64,000 bases of DNA from Rhizopus sp. PT2906. Lineage: Eukaryota; Mucoromycota; Mucoromycetes; Mucorales; Rhizopodaceae. Below, in pieces: positions 11,874 through 24,681 of this stretch; positions within the stretch are counted from its first letter, which is position 1, and every line of letters starts with the position of its first letter. The translations under genes and the position numbers were made by a program. The DNA lies in the NCBI GenBank assembly GCA_025529335.1, contig JAMYHX010000069.1, forward strand, positions 1-64,000, read 5' to 3'. Below the pieces are notes generated by a model. The model ran no database searches and had not been told where the DNA came from. It saw only the letters and a list, made by a program, of their open reading frames with translations.

Positions 11874-13561
11874 TCAATCGTCATCCTCATCGACGCCAAA
11901 TGGGTTACTATTTTCTCTGGTAATAGGCTGATATAGCCTTCCTTTTCCTTTATAATCCATATTTACGCCCTGTTTCTCAAGTGCGTTCATTATTTTCTGA
12001 ATGGCTGCTTGATTCTGTAAGCTCAATTCCATGAGTGAATGTAATTGATTGAGTATTTCATCCTCTCCATTTCTTGGTAAAATACCAAATGTGTTGTTAT
12101 GGTCCATGGATACTATAGAAACTCATCATTTGCTACTTCAATTATACATATTTAATCTATCATACCTGAAGGACGCCCAGGTTGAAAATCAGATAAGCCG
12201 TTACTATTTGAAAATTGTCGCTGTCTCATACTTTCCCACACAATAGTAAAATTTCTTCCGACAATGATCGACGGTAACGCAATAAGCTAAACAACAAATG
12301 AGCACATATAAACAACAACAACCATATTATTTACCAGCACGCCAAACATCATGGCAGGGAATGTTATAAGTTTACCAATAAATGTAGTTGGCACCATATC
12401 ACCTAATAAATCATAAATTATATATAAGCTAAGCCCAGTCATACTAAAACTAAACTAACCGTAACCAGTGGTGGTTATTGTTACTAGCACGAACCAAAAC
12501 GCAGCTGGGATACTATCGAATGAACTAGTCATAGTTGTTAATATAGACTAAACTAGTGATAGTTATACCAAACCTTGGCGCTCCTTCTGAATCAACAAAT
12601 GTCTGTAGTGTTTCATCCCAGATACCTCGTTCAGCAAAGTATAATAGTGTTGAAAACAACACAACACAAGTAACTGTGAAGAAGAAGAGGGCAGAAAGAG
12701 CATCTCCTGATCTTCTAAAGGCCATCATCATCACTTCTATTGTCATTACGATCGTATTTGAATATTTATATGATTTGAATAAGCGTAATAGTCGAAACAA
12801 GCGTAGGATAGTGAATCTAAATTCATAAGTCTGTAGGGATGATCAGCCCAATATGTTCTTCTTTTGATATCTCTTCTTTTATATACATTATTTTACTTCA
12901 TGTATCTACACTTACTGTATCATGTTTAGCTATCACTTCTATATAAAATGGGATAATTGAGATAAAATCAATAATTGACAATGGAGCTATATGAAATAGT
13001 GTCAAAGATTGTCTTTCAATATCTTTTTTTCCTTACATAGAAAGAAACGCTTCAACATTCGTAGTGAATCTGAATGAGCAAACATTCTCAACAAGTATTC
13101 CAAAGTAAATAAAGCTACCATGGCAGACTCAAGTTGAAACCTAACAAGTATGAATATCCTTTAATTTACAATCATCATCTTTACCAAACACGGTTACTCT
13201 TTGCAGAACGGAATGTCGGGATGGTTTCAATCGTCGTTGTTACTGCACTAAACACAATCAGCAAGGAGACAATCACGTTTGTCCAAAAGGCGCTATGACT
13301 ACTCGAAGGTTCCTCTAATAATAAATATAATTTCCTTTTCAAATCGTTCTTTATTTCAGGTATCGTAGGCTCAGTGTCTTCGATGGGAGGATGAGTGACA
13401 AGGTTGGCAACTGACGTCCAACCTTCTTCTGCTATTCTACCCAGCTTGCGGTACAGTGGTGGACTCTGATGAGACCCAGGTTCGGCCATTTCTATAGTTT
13501 CAGCCTGAAGTGGTTCTGTCTCTTCTTCATCATTTCTATTTGTTGAACGAAATAAATTCAT
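11874..13561 (-). CDS. Voltage-gated potassium channel, Kv-like
   Basis: A six-segment K+ channel of the plasma or internal membrane. I read eight exons, about 13185-13561, 13037-13140, 12916-12986, 12574-12830, 12460-12524, 12335-12402, 12166-12286 and 11874-12112. S1 is in exon 1 and S2-S3 in exons 2-3. S4 (exon 4) has regularly spaced basic residues, RFTILRLFRLLRLFKSYK. The pore has the selectivity filter TITTTGYGD, split by an intron after the second Gly's first base. S6 is followed by IALPSIIVG and a short acidic tail. About 88 residues precede S1 and show no T1 tetramerisation domain. Single-frame translations of each piece join cleanly, so the gene looks intact. Confidence 0.9.
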
Positions 13562-13602
13562 AAAAAGGGAATAATGAAGAAAAAGAAAACGAAAATTTTA
13601 TT

Positions 13603-15421
13603 CTAAAAGTGAAATGTAAATCCTCCTGTGGAACCAAATGGGAATCCATGTCCGCCACCAGCAAAATGAGCAAATGGGTTATCTCCTCCATGAAAGTTAA
13701 ACGGGTTCTGTTGATGAGCACCAGCCTCAGGATCAAAAGGATCAAAGCCATTATCAAATTGTTCTCGCTTGGCTATTTCGGAAATAAGTTTATGCAACCA
13801 CCTTTTATTGATTCAAGTGTTACCTGGATCACTAAGCACTTCATAAGCTTGATTGATCTCTGCCATCTTACTTTCTACTTGATCCTTGTCAAGATTGCCA
13901 CTGTATTTGTCAGGATGCCATTCATATGCCTTTTTACGGTATGCTTTCTTTATTGTCCTTGGATCAGCATCTCTGGATACATCTAATCAAGAAAAATGTA
14001 TAAGTTATCGCTTCACTCAAAACATCACAATGGCTCATATACCTAATATTTTATAATAATCTCTCTTCTTGCTTTGTCGTAGTAACTGTTGTGCCTTGTT
14101 TAATAACTGTCTGATCCTATGATCTTGCTGCCCACTGGCTTCATATGCCTTTTCCAAATCATGAACTGCACCTTCAAAATCATTATTGTTTAATTTCAAT
14201 TCTCCCAAGTGAGCTAATGCGTCTGGATGATCAGGATTAATTTTTAAAATAGCTGAGCACCATGTGTCTATCCTTTCTGAATCCTTTTGTTCTGCTGATA
14301 ACTGACAAGCTAGTTCATAACACGTCAGATGTAATCTCTTGGGTAAATTCTCAATCTTCATCTCTGTCTTTAATGCCTTGAAAGGTTCATCCAATTCAGA
14401 CACAAGTCCCTTCTTTGTGCTGGTACCAACAAGGGTATTAAAGGCTGTAGCAAATCGTTGTTGTTGCTTTGCGTCTACTACTTTTTGAAGGTCTTTTTGG
14501 AACCGCTTGATTTGACGAAATAGAGATTTACATGGTTTATGTTCAGGGTCGTAGTGAAGACACTGCTTCACTTGTGCTGTGGCTCTGTCAGGTTCATAAA
14601 GGGAATAAAAGTTGAGTTTGGCTAGTTGCAAAATGAGTTCTTGATTAGTAGGGTTGAGGTAACTCACTCGACTATGATATATAATGTTATTGGATTCTTT
14701 TTCTTCCTTGTTTTTGTTCACCTACGTCAAGTCATTCACTGCTTCTTCAATCTCTCCTTTACCAAAGTGACATTGAGCACGAAGTGTTCGCCATTGAGAA
14801 CGCTGTGGTGAGATCTGAATGACACGAGTGGCATGTTGAATACATTGGTCGTACTGCTTATGAAAAAATGACTCTTGTGCTATTTGACTTGACTTCTCTG
14901 CTTCTGATATAGATGATAACTGTTAAAAGTTAGTTTTGTCCGCTTTTTTTATTTTGGCTTGTTCATTACCAGTAACTTTGTTGAATCGTCTTGATTAGCA
15001 CCTTCCAAGTCTTGTTTAGCCAACTTGTATTCACCATCAGCAAGATAAAGTTTGGCTCGTTCTAACAAGGCTTGCTTGAATCCAGGCTTCAAAGTCAATA
15101 TCTTGGAAAAGTCATCAATAGCTGGATTCGTTTTGCCAAGTGACAAATAAGCCGTTGCTCTTTTATAATAAGATATGTAGTCATTAGGATCATACTCTAT
15201 ATAAGGGGGTGATTAATAGATTATATAGAATATCTATTCTTCTTCTTCTTACGAATAGCTGCATCATAGCTCAAGATAGCATCGTTGTACTTTCCACTCA
15301 ACAGATACTGATTTCCTTCCTGAAGGTAATATTTTGCTCCTCTTTCTTCTGAACCGCTTACATGATTGCTTAAGAAGAAGGGTATAATGAATGCAAATAG
15401 TAAGCGTTTGGGTGATTTCAT
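13603..15421 (-). CDS. DNAJC3: DNAJC3/P58IPK-like TPR and J-domain co-chaperone
   Basis: An ER-lumen co-chaperone by family. The start at 15421 gives a hydrophobic N-terminus fitting a signal peptide. TPR repeats follow across several exons, for example 14949-15146 with LSLGKTNPAIDDFSKIL and the large exon ending 14043. The C-terminal J domain has KRDYYKIL, then the HPD motif (WHPDKY, near 13910-13925). A short Gly/Phe-rich tail ends the protein at 13603. The J domain at the C-terminus after TPRs is the DNAJC3 arrangement. It has no visible ER-retention tail, as its last residues are FTFHF. It starts 170 bp from the divergent VanZ-like gene, so they probably share a promoter region. Confidence 0.85.
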
Positions 15422-15590
15422 GATAAAGAGAAAGAAAAAGAGAAAGAGAAAGAGTAAGAGAGAGATAACCTTTTAAAGGGACAGCATCATCGGATATTGA
15501 ATTTATTAAATTGTCAGTTTCATTCTCGACTGACACGTAAATCCATTAGAGTCGCACGACGAAAAAAGATTATTTTTCTCTTTTTCATAA

Positions 15591-16062
15591 ATGCGAACAC
15601 TTGTCTTGATTGGCCTTTGTTTTTACTTGTTGTTGATGGGCGTCTTGGGATTTGCACCGATTGAATTAAACATCAATGACAAATTACTTCACTTTAGCTT
15701 ATTCTGTATATTATCCATATTTCTTTATTTCATATGGAATTTGTCCTTGAAGAAAAACTTGATACTTGGTACCACTTCTTTTTTAACATGTGCCATTGGA
15801 AGTGAATTCATACAAGGATTATTACCAGTAAGAAATATATATAAGGTGAAGGAACGAATTAAGCTAACCTTTATTATGATTGTTATTATTAAAGTATAGA
15901 AGTTTTGATATCAAAGACATATTAGCAAATATAACAGGCGGAACCCTAGGATTATCCATATCTTGTTTAGTTGATTATTGTTATTGTAGAAAGGAGAGTA
16001 AAGGAGATTATCAACGAGTGACTGGTGAAGAAGAAATCATGATTGATACATTTATTAATTAA
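15591..16062 (+). CDS. VanZ-like family membrane protein
   Basis: Two exons (15591-15827 and 15895-16062; intron GTAAGA..AAAG) give about 134 residues. An N-terminal membrane segment is followed by DKLLHF, a second and third hydrophobic segment with GSEFIQGLLP, then DIKDILANITGGTLG and another membrane segment. The D-K-x-x-H-F, Q-x-x-x-P and D-I-x-x-N-x-x-G pattern is that of the VanZ-like family. Small fungal VanZ proteins are common but their role is not established. Its stop codon overlaps the stop of the convergent downstream gene. Confidence 0.75.
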
Positions 16063-19000
16063 AAGACGATGTGAGCAGCCACGATTCGTTGTAACTCCTA
16101 AACGAATAAGTCAACCATATCACACACACACACCTTTACTTACCTCATCATCCAATGATTCAGTGGGTTGACCAGTGGCTGTTGTTGATGTTGTTGCTGT
16201 AGGAGTAGGACTGGTATCCTCTGTTTTCCCACTTAGGATACGTTTAGCCATAGCCATCGCCAATTCCTTCTGTGCTTGTTCATCCTCTTGTTCATTCTGT
16301 GGAGGTGGATGCTGGGGTAAAGGAGTCAAAGGTGGTGACAGAAGTTGCTTTTCCTCTGTAACGATGGGCTCTTGTGAATCCTGCGAGTTGGATCGTTGGT
16401 CCCTTTGGCGAACAGCAAATGAACTCTGAGGACGGTTCCAGGGATGAAACTCATATCCACCTTCCTCTTCCCATTTGGTGTTTTCTTTGGTCTTTAGGAA
16501 ATCAACTCCATGGGCAACAAGTAAATAGAGGTCATCAAAATCTTGTTGCTGTTGACCACGATTGATCTCTTTTGTTATATTAAAGTTATTTGTATTAGTT
16601 GTTGTTGTTGTTGTTGTACTGTATTGTTGATTAGAGGATTCGATAGACGAGGCAGTGGTCACAATTGTCTGCTGAGGGTGAATCGAGGATATCTCGGATA
16701 CCAGGGATACCTTACTGGTGGATATACTTGAGGCCATTGGACTACTATTTGTCGTATCCTCATTAAATGGACCCATTTCCTGTGGCTGTATATCAGAGGC
16801 TTGATCTTGAGGGATCTCTTGTTGTTCAATTTCTTCTTGCTCCTTTTCCGTCTCCTGAACCCCTATTTCTGGCTCTTGCGGCATTTCTCTTTGATCTTGG
16901 TCAGTATGTTCATGAGACTCAGCCAAGGACACAGTTGACATTTGCTTGTTGAGAGCCTGTGTAGGATCTTCACTCGGTCTTCTTGATAAAGGCGAACATT
17001 GATGACTTGCAGCCTCCATTCGGCCCGTAGCATCCTGGGAACCCTGCCTGGACTTGGTTACAAATGAAGAACCTGACGACATGGGGGTGATATCAGATTG
17101 AGAAGTGATGATGGACATTTGTTGCTGCTGTTGTTGTTGTTTTTTGGAGTTGTTACTGGACCCCCAACCAACCAGCCGCTTCAACTGTTGCTTCAAGCTT
17201 TCTTTTCTCTTTTCCGCTCCCGGTGGAATTGTAAGGGAAGGTGTATTAGAGTTTGATCTTGACATTTGAGTAGAATGTGGCTCCATAAGAGAATCAGAGT
17301 CTGTACACGGAGCAGAAGCACGTCTAGTGAAATTAAATAAAGAAGTAGAAGAAGTAGTAGAATGGGATGGATGTTGTTGTGTATTTAATATACTCCTATC
17401 CTCAGAACGTGTTCTTTCACTTTTAGGGGTTGAATCCATCAATATATCCAGGATACTCGGTCTTCTCGTCTCTTGCTGTATAAAATGGTACTTGCGTCTC
17501 TTGCCTGATTTCCGTAGAATGAAGAGTAGTTCACTTGTGATCGTATTACTTGATAAGCTTTCAAGGATATTACACACGATTTCATTGGATTCTAATTCGA
17601 TTTCTATATAATAATATGCTCCTTAAGTATCAATGAAACACACACACACGCAATCACACTTTTTTGCAGTCTCCTTAAATAATAACTTTATTCCTTTACC
17701 TTTTCCATGATGACTTTTTACAGATAATTTATATTTACCCAGTTGCTTGGTGATACTCTTGCCCTCTGCATCAGGCACATGAAACTTCTCGAGAGCCAGT
17801 TGAATGACTTGTCCAACAGACGATTCTTGATTGACAGCAATCACTTTATCCATTCGATCCATCTCATGTGGCTTCTTTTGCTTTCGTGTATCTGGATAAA
17901 GTGATACTTTGATGTAAACCAAGTTTTCATGGGCTCTTTTGATGCGCCTGTGCAAATAAAATCGAATCACTGAGTCTTCATCATAATTTGTTTGCTCATA
18001 GTTACTAAAGCTACTCGATCGCGGTCTTCTTTGAGTCGTGCCTGAGGACTGAACTGAACTGACGGATTGTTGAGAGATGCGTCGGATGTGTGAGACTGAA
18101 GGCATGGGCGTCGTCAGTGAATCGGTGAGTGTTTTGAAGATCGACAATGGTTTATCCTGAGGCAAGAGGATATACTCATCTCCATCCAAACCCTGAACAG
18201 CAACATAGTACTCGATCGTCGCAGAGTGATCCTGTTCTTGCAGCTGAATACCAAATTTGTCAATAGCGAGTTGTACCAGTTCTTCAGCAGCTGTTTGATA
18301 TGAAATCAAAAATGTGTGGAAGAATGGGCCCTGACCGATATTGCCTGCAAACACTCGGAGTTCCTGTAAAGGGCCATCGTCTGGTGTCTCTTGAGGTATC
18401 TCAATCTTTTCTTGGGTGAGTGGTTCTATCAGATCATCCTCGTCGTCGTCCATCTTCATCTCACAGTACTCACTTTCTTGGTATACCTCCTGCCTTCGCG
18501 CATAATCTTCGGCTTGATTTTCTTGATCCATATCCTCTTCGTCTTCTTCGTCTTCTTCTTCTTCGGATTCAACTTCGTAATGATACACTTTTGAATCATC
18601 ACTTATAATGACACGACGTACATTTGTTGTCAAAGGATGCATTGTAGTTTGTGATGCTGTGTCCTGCATCGAAGGAGATGTGATCTCAACGTTTCGATGT
18701 TTATTTAGTCTTGCTAATCTCTCATAAGGTGTCTACAAGTAATAGGATGAATGATTTTAAAAAAAAAGATCCTAAAGTAATTACAATTACCTCAATGTTC
18801 TCTGCTGGTATATAACCCACTTCATTTGTCTTGAGCACTTCGACTAGCCACCAGTAAATGTTTGTATCTTCCATCAGGATCAATGCATCACCCTTCACGA
18901 CAGATGCTTGACCCTCGACTGTCGCAACAAAGGTATGAAGCGCGTAAACAAGATCAAAGTTGATATTCTCATCAGGAATACTGGGTGAAGAAGACATGGA

Positions 19001-19105
19001 AGAAGAAGCATCTGTCATCTCATCGTCATCAGTATCTTCTTCTTCTGAAGTGCATTGCTCTTCGTGTATTTCTTCTAGACGCTCCGAATAATGTATAATT
19101 GACAT
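16059..19105 (-). CDS. Tea4/Bud14-like SH3 protein with RA-like domains
   Basis: The start at 19105 gives an acidic N-terminus, then an SH3 domain (DLVYALHTFVATVEGQAS..., WWLVEV, GYIPAEN). An intron follows, and the next exon continues IETPYERLARLNKHRNVEI, a stretch I associate with the polarity proteins Tea4/TeaC/Bud14. A very acidic region follows, then an RA/ubiquitin-like segment, one or two such folds across 17650-18350. The 16120-17577 exon encodes a low-complexity Ser/Gln-rich region with a poly-Q run. The last exon is short and ends IVAAHIVF at 16059. In yeasts such proteins link microtubule ends or PP1 to formins; here that is inference. The splice near 17600-17640 is uncertain because of a GT repeat. 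Confidence 0.65.
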
Positions 19106-19360
19106 GAAAGGGGTTTAAGTTATATAAAAAAGGAGAAGTTGATATAAAACGAAAATAAAAATAAAAAAGAGAGAAAAAAGAAAAGAGAGAGACGATGAAG
19201 CGTTTGCTCTGTTTTGTTTGAGAGAAAAAAAAAAAGGAGATAAAAACTTTATTCTTTTCTCTTTTTGCCCCTTCTCCTTTTCAACAGGGCTTCCACTTAA
19301 TATACACATGTGTTTTCGTAACTCCCTAAGTACGTCTCCCTTTTTTTTTGTTCTTGTAAT

Positions 19361-22300
19361 CTATGGAATGGCTCCATAAGATTTGCTCAAGTTTCTTGAT
19401 AGACGTCTTTCCGGGTGATGGTAATATGTGCCTACATTGTCCTCTTCCTCTTCTTCATCCGTCTGTCCTCCTTCATCATATTCAATAGGTGATGTTACCA
19501 ACAGTGGCGCGGTTTCGTTTGAATCTTGTTTATTATTCATACCCATTTCTTCATCCTGTTGAATCTCACGGCTATGACCAGGATTGGACACAGCTGGACT
19601 GGCTTTCATGGGCAGCCAAGGTTGAGGGAGCACACCAAGTAGTGCAGGATGACCATACTGTTTCATACCTGTATTTAATATGCCATTCAATAATGTCATT
19701 GGTGGTTCTCTAAAGTCCGTATTCTTTCTTGGCTCTGCAACATAATCATCCTCATCCAACACAGTACGTCTCTTTCTGATCTTGCTTATTTTATCCCCAT
19801 TGTCATCCGCATGATGTACCTGCTCATGCTGCTGCTCCTGCTCCTGCGGCACATGAGGATTCTCTTGCTGAGGTGCCTCACAGGGATGAATGTTGGCTTG
19901 ATTCACGCTCTGATTACTGCTGGATAAATGAACATTATAATTGCTGCTGCTACGACTGCCATGATTCAATATGGGTGCAACTGTCGTCAGTGGACCCAAT
20001 TTCTCAGAGAGTAATTGAAGAGGTAAAAATTGTGTACTCTTTTGATAGGCTTTGTCCATCATGTACTTGTAAATGACTGTCAAAAATAGCAATGGTACAC
20101 ATAAAGCGGCCAAGTAGAACGACTTGTTTAGTGTAAATAAGCCTGCTGATGTCAACTCGAAAATGATCAAGGCGATGATGATACGTGAGAATACCATAGG
20201 CCACATTCTACCCGCCACTTCATATGAATGGAAATAGACTAGTGATGCATTAGATGACGCCATTCACTTTAAATACAGTAAAAACTTACCATAGAGTAAC
20301 TGATACTTGCATACCAAGTACGTCATGGCAAAATAAATAACTCCAAATACAAGAATGAGAGGTGAGATGGTTGAATAGACCAAGACGACGACAAACATGA
20401 AAACAGGTACAGGATATCCCCATCCAAAATTATACATACGTGGTGCATATACTTCAGCAAAATCACGTGGAGTCTTGCACAGGAACCAACAGTAAAATTG
20501 TTGGACAAGAATAGGTCCAATTTGTAATAGCTGTATAGGACATCTATTCAACAAGTTAATATGGTCTACTGTTATTACGTCCACTTTTGTTCTTACAGCA
20601 TAATGCCTTGAAGTACAGTATAATTGATATAGAATGGCGCTACTTCAGGTAATTTAGAAGCAAAGATGTTGGCAATCTTTGTAGGATCTTCAAAAATATC
20701 TTTTTGAGACTTAAATAATGTGCTTGCAACAGTGATAAATAACAATACGTTAAAGAATAAAAAGAAGAATTGTCTATGAGATATAATGAGTCTTCATCCG
20801 CTGCTCCCTTTGTGTTATATTTATGTTTACTTTGCAAAACATGATTCTTCTGATTCACTTCTCGTTGTAAATCCTTCAATGACACTTAGACCTAAATAGA
20901 ATAACGTCAGTATTAAATAAATAGCATATGTTGACTTTTACTATTAAAGATAAGAGGCAGGATAGAGAAAAAGATGACGACGCCTAAAGTGGGTATAAAT
21001 CCAGCTACAATCTGATTCAAAATCTTGTTCTTTTCTGCCAATTTCAGTAACCAGGGGAAATACGCCTTAAGAGATTTAGTCGAAGTCAGAGCAGATAGAT
21101 AATTACAGGGAATAGTCCATGAAAAGACCAAGAATAGCAATATAAACAAGACCAATGCTTTACGTATTAAGCGTTCTCTCTGATGCATTGCTATGTTTTC
21201 CCAAAGAACATCTCTTGGCTCGGGTGCAAGTTGAACACGAAGTCTAAAAGGCGTAGAATCAATCAAGACTTGGGAGGCAACATACTACAAAGTATAAGTC
21301 ATTGTCTTTTGGTTGAATATTCTATCTTACAGCACTAATCGTTTCTTCAAACGTAATGAATCCAACACTTGTAGGCAAGAATTTACCGACCTTGCGTGCC
21401 TTGACGACCAATTCATCCACTTCATTAAACTTGTTTGTATAATAGTCAATCGCATCCACCTTTGCGCCACAAAATAGACCTTCACTCATCAGCGGTCTGT
21501 CTCTCCTAATGATCGCTCTACTGCTCGGTCCGTCTTCATTCAGCATGTCATCAGAATCATAATTTGGATCAAAACAAGGGTTTCCCAGCCACTTTGTGTA
21601 CCAGGTCTCTAGCTGTCTCAAGTACTGGGTTCTTTCCTTTATGAATTCCAATAACCGACCTACGTGTCGGATCGTATGAACTGATTCGACTACACCAATA
21701 CCCAGTTTTTCAAAGTACTCTGCTAATTTTCGATCTGACCGTAAATGAGGTGGAATACCTGTGACCAAGAGTGTTCTGGCGGATAATGTCTTTGCCTTTC
21801 TTAAGAGGAACTCCCTTCTGATACGAACATAACCGCGATAGTTTAAGAATGTGAAATAAAAGGTTGCGAATACAAAGAGATAGGTAAAGAATAAATAAAC
21901 CCATAAATAAGATATCGAATGTGAGGTTGTGATGGCTGTCGTAAGTAGACTATGAGTATTGTTTGGGTTTGTACCATTGGCAAAATCACCGCCCATTTTA
22001 CTGATAGGGTATAACACGACTGTTCCGAAAAATCCACAAAATGAAAACAATTTGACACTCATCAACAAGAATTGTAACATCTACAAAAAAAAAAGGAGTT
22101 TGCAAGTGTTTCAGCTTTTTTTCAACATCTTTCTTTACCACAACAGCATCTAAGCCAACTTTCTCCATAATAACAGAATCAGGTGTTTTCAAAAGGGGTA
22201 TAATCCATCCAAAGAAACTGGTGGGTAACTGTTCAGGTGCATGTCTATTAAAAGTGTAGTCAGTAAAGGCTTTCTTTTTATTGTTTTACATACTTTTTCA

Positions 22301-22605
22301 TTCGAAGTCTTGGCGAGTATATGTTGCTCCACCTTTATAAAATATAAGTAAAGTAATCTTGACAATGACCCATGACCTTACCTGACTCTCAAGAAGCAAA
22401 ATAATAAAAAGCAAACAAAGCCGACTGAAGTACATAATATTAACTGTGTTGTAAAACCAGTAGGTGATTTCGCTGTTTGTGCTGGTGATCCAGGGAGTGG
22501 TTCTTCGTCTTCTTCACATAAAAACTTGAATATTCCAATACAAGGAAATCCTGAAGTTGAATTTGTACTGGACAAGTCGTCATTAGACAACACTAGTCTT
22601 TCCAT
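19361..22605 (-). CDS. CSC1/OSCA-like hyperosmolality-gated channel family
   Basis: A multi-pass membrane protein of the RSN1_TM, PHM7_cyt and RSN1_7TM type. The start at 22605 gives a short exon with one membrane segment. A tiny exon near 22285-22335 supplies RWSNIYSPRLRMKK, the conserved segment after TM1, and the next begins HAPEQLPTSFFGWI. The cytosolic domain includes ARTLLVTGIP and FITFEETISA. The 7TM part runs over 20264-21266 plus the start of the last exon, including SWTIP and GFIPTLGVV. A long hydrophilic, acidic C-tail ends SYGAIP at 19361. Roughly nine introns. The family conducts cations on osmotic or mechanical stress; subcellular site here is unknown. Confidence 0.85.
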
Positions 22606-22798
22606 TTCTAGTGTAGGACAAGTATGAAAAGAGAAAGAGAGAGAGAGAGAAAAAGAAGTACTTTTTAATATTTACCTCATTAGGTTACAAAAGCTTCGAT
22701 TCCTATTGGCTAATATTTTACAAGCAGTAAACAAAAAGCATATTGCATGAAAGTTTTTCAGCCAGTAAAAAAAAAAACTCATCTTTTTATTGTTGTAT

Positions 22799-24623
22799 TT
22801 ACTTTGGAATTGTGACATTAAACCGAGTAGGGGATTCCTTGGCATCAGGATCAAGAGGCATACGATTCCAGAAACGTTGGATGATTATACCTTTCTTGAA
22901 CTGAGATTCTAATCGAGACATATCCGTTGAGATATAAACACCATATTGTGCAGCTTGTTCACTACTGCCAAAATGACGAACATGAGCCTTTTTGAGAAGT
23001 TCTATACCATTACCAGAGACTGCAATAGGTTTACCATGTCGGAAGGCGTCCAAGACAAAGACAGAAGGTTCATCATAGGGGAACTCAGGGTGAGGTTTAG
23101 TCAAAAAATCAAACGTATTGTTGGAGCCAGAGGGAATATAGATGGCATCATAGAGAACAGATGAGGTTGTAAGGTAAGTTTCGGTTATGTTCAATCCATC
23201 ATCACTTTCACCTAACTTTATGCCGACCACATCTACATAAGCATGCTCCTTTGTGAGATAATCACGCATTTGCTCGACTTCAGAAGTGCTGATGCCAGGG
23301 CCAGTCAAGATGGCGACCTTCTTGGCTTTGATATTATTGGGGCGCTTGTAATTGTCAATAGACAAGTTGATGGTCGTCTGATTATGATTTTCAACCACAG
23401 GTTCGGGTTCATGGACACCAATACCTCTAGCCACACGACGAGCCAGGTTATTATCGACACGGTTCAAGACCTTGATGAAGTTTTCACGAACGAGCATACT
23501 GGTGCATTTACCAAGTTCAAAGCGGAAGTTGTTGACCACTTGTTGTTGTTCGTGGGTTGTTAAACTGTTGTAGAACAATTGGGCTTGAGAGAAATGGTCA
23601 GAGAACTTGCCATGCTTGCCTCTCTGTTTCCTGCCAGAGATCTTTTCGGGGTACTCCAAATAGCCACCTTCTCTTGGACTGACGACCTCGGGAGTATTGT
23701 TTTGTAATGCATTAGGATAGTAAGCCACGGGTCCATGATACACATTGAATTGCATAAAGCCATCACGCTGATTGTTGTGGACGGGTACCAAAGGACGATT
23801 GATAGGAAGTTGTAAATAATTTGCACTACCCATTCTGTTGATTTGAGTATCCAAATAACTGAACAAACGGCCTTGTAAGAGAGGATCATCAGTGAACGTA
23901 ACACCTGAGATAGAATTAGACTGGCCCCTTTTCTTTGAATATATTATACTTACCACGAACAACATGACCAGGATGATAAGTAACTTGTTCAGTTTCTGAG
24001 AAAAAGTTGTCAGGAATACGGTTAAGTGTCATCTTGCCAAGTATTGTCACAGGAACCAGGGACTCAGGAATAATCTTAGTAGCATCCAGTAAATCAAAGT
24101 CAAATTTATCTTGATCTTCTTCATTCACAATTTGAACGCCCAATTCATATTCGGGATAATCTCCGCGTTGAATAGCAGTGTAGAGATCATTACGATGGAA
24201 ATCGGTGTCCTTACCGTTAATCTTTTGGGCTTCATCCTATGATGCATATGAGTGATGATTGCACGTAAACATTCAGTCCTGTCAATGCTTACCCATTCAA
24301 GATTTGAAAGTCCCTGCAAAGGCTTCCAATGAAATTTTACAAGCACCGTTTTGCCGTGTTCGTTAATAAATCGGAAACTAATATCATTAGAGGATATATC
24401 ACTTTTCAATACCTGTTTCACTTACGTGTGAACACCAAAACCTTCAACCTGACGGAAACTTCTAGGAGTACCTCGCCCAGATAGAGCCCACATGACGGTA
24501 TGGATAGTTTCAGTATGTTGACCAAAGAAGTCATAGGCCGTGTTATGAGCAGTAGCAGCTTGAGGAACCTCTGTGTTTTGTTCGGGTTTACCAGCATGAA
24601 TCAAGTCGGGGAATTTGATAGCA

Positions 24624-24681
<58 letters not shown>

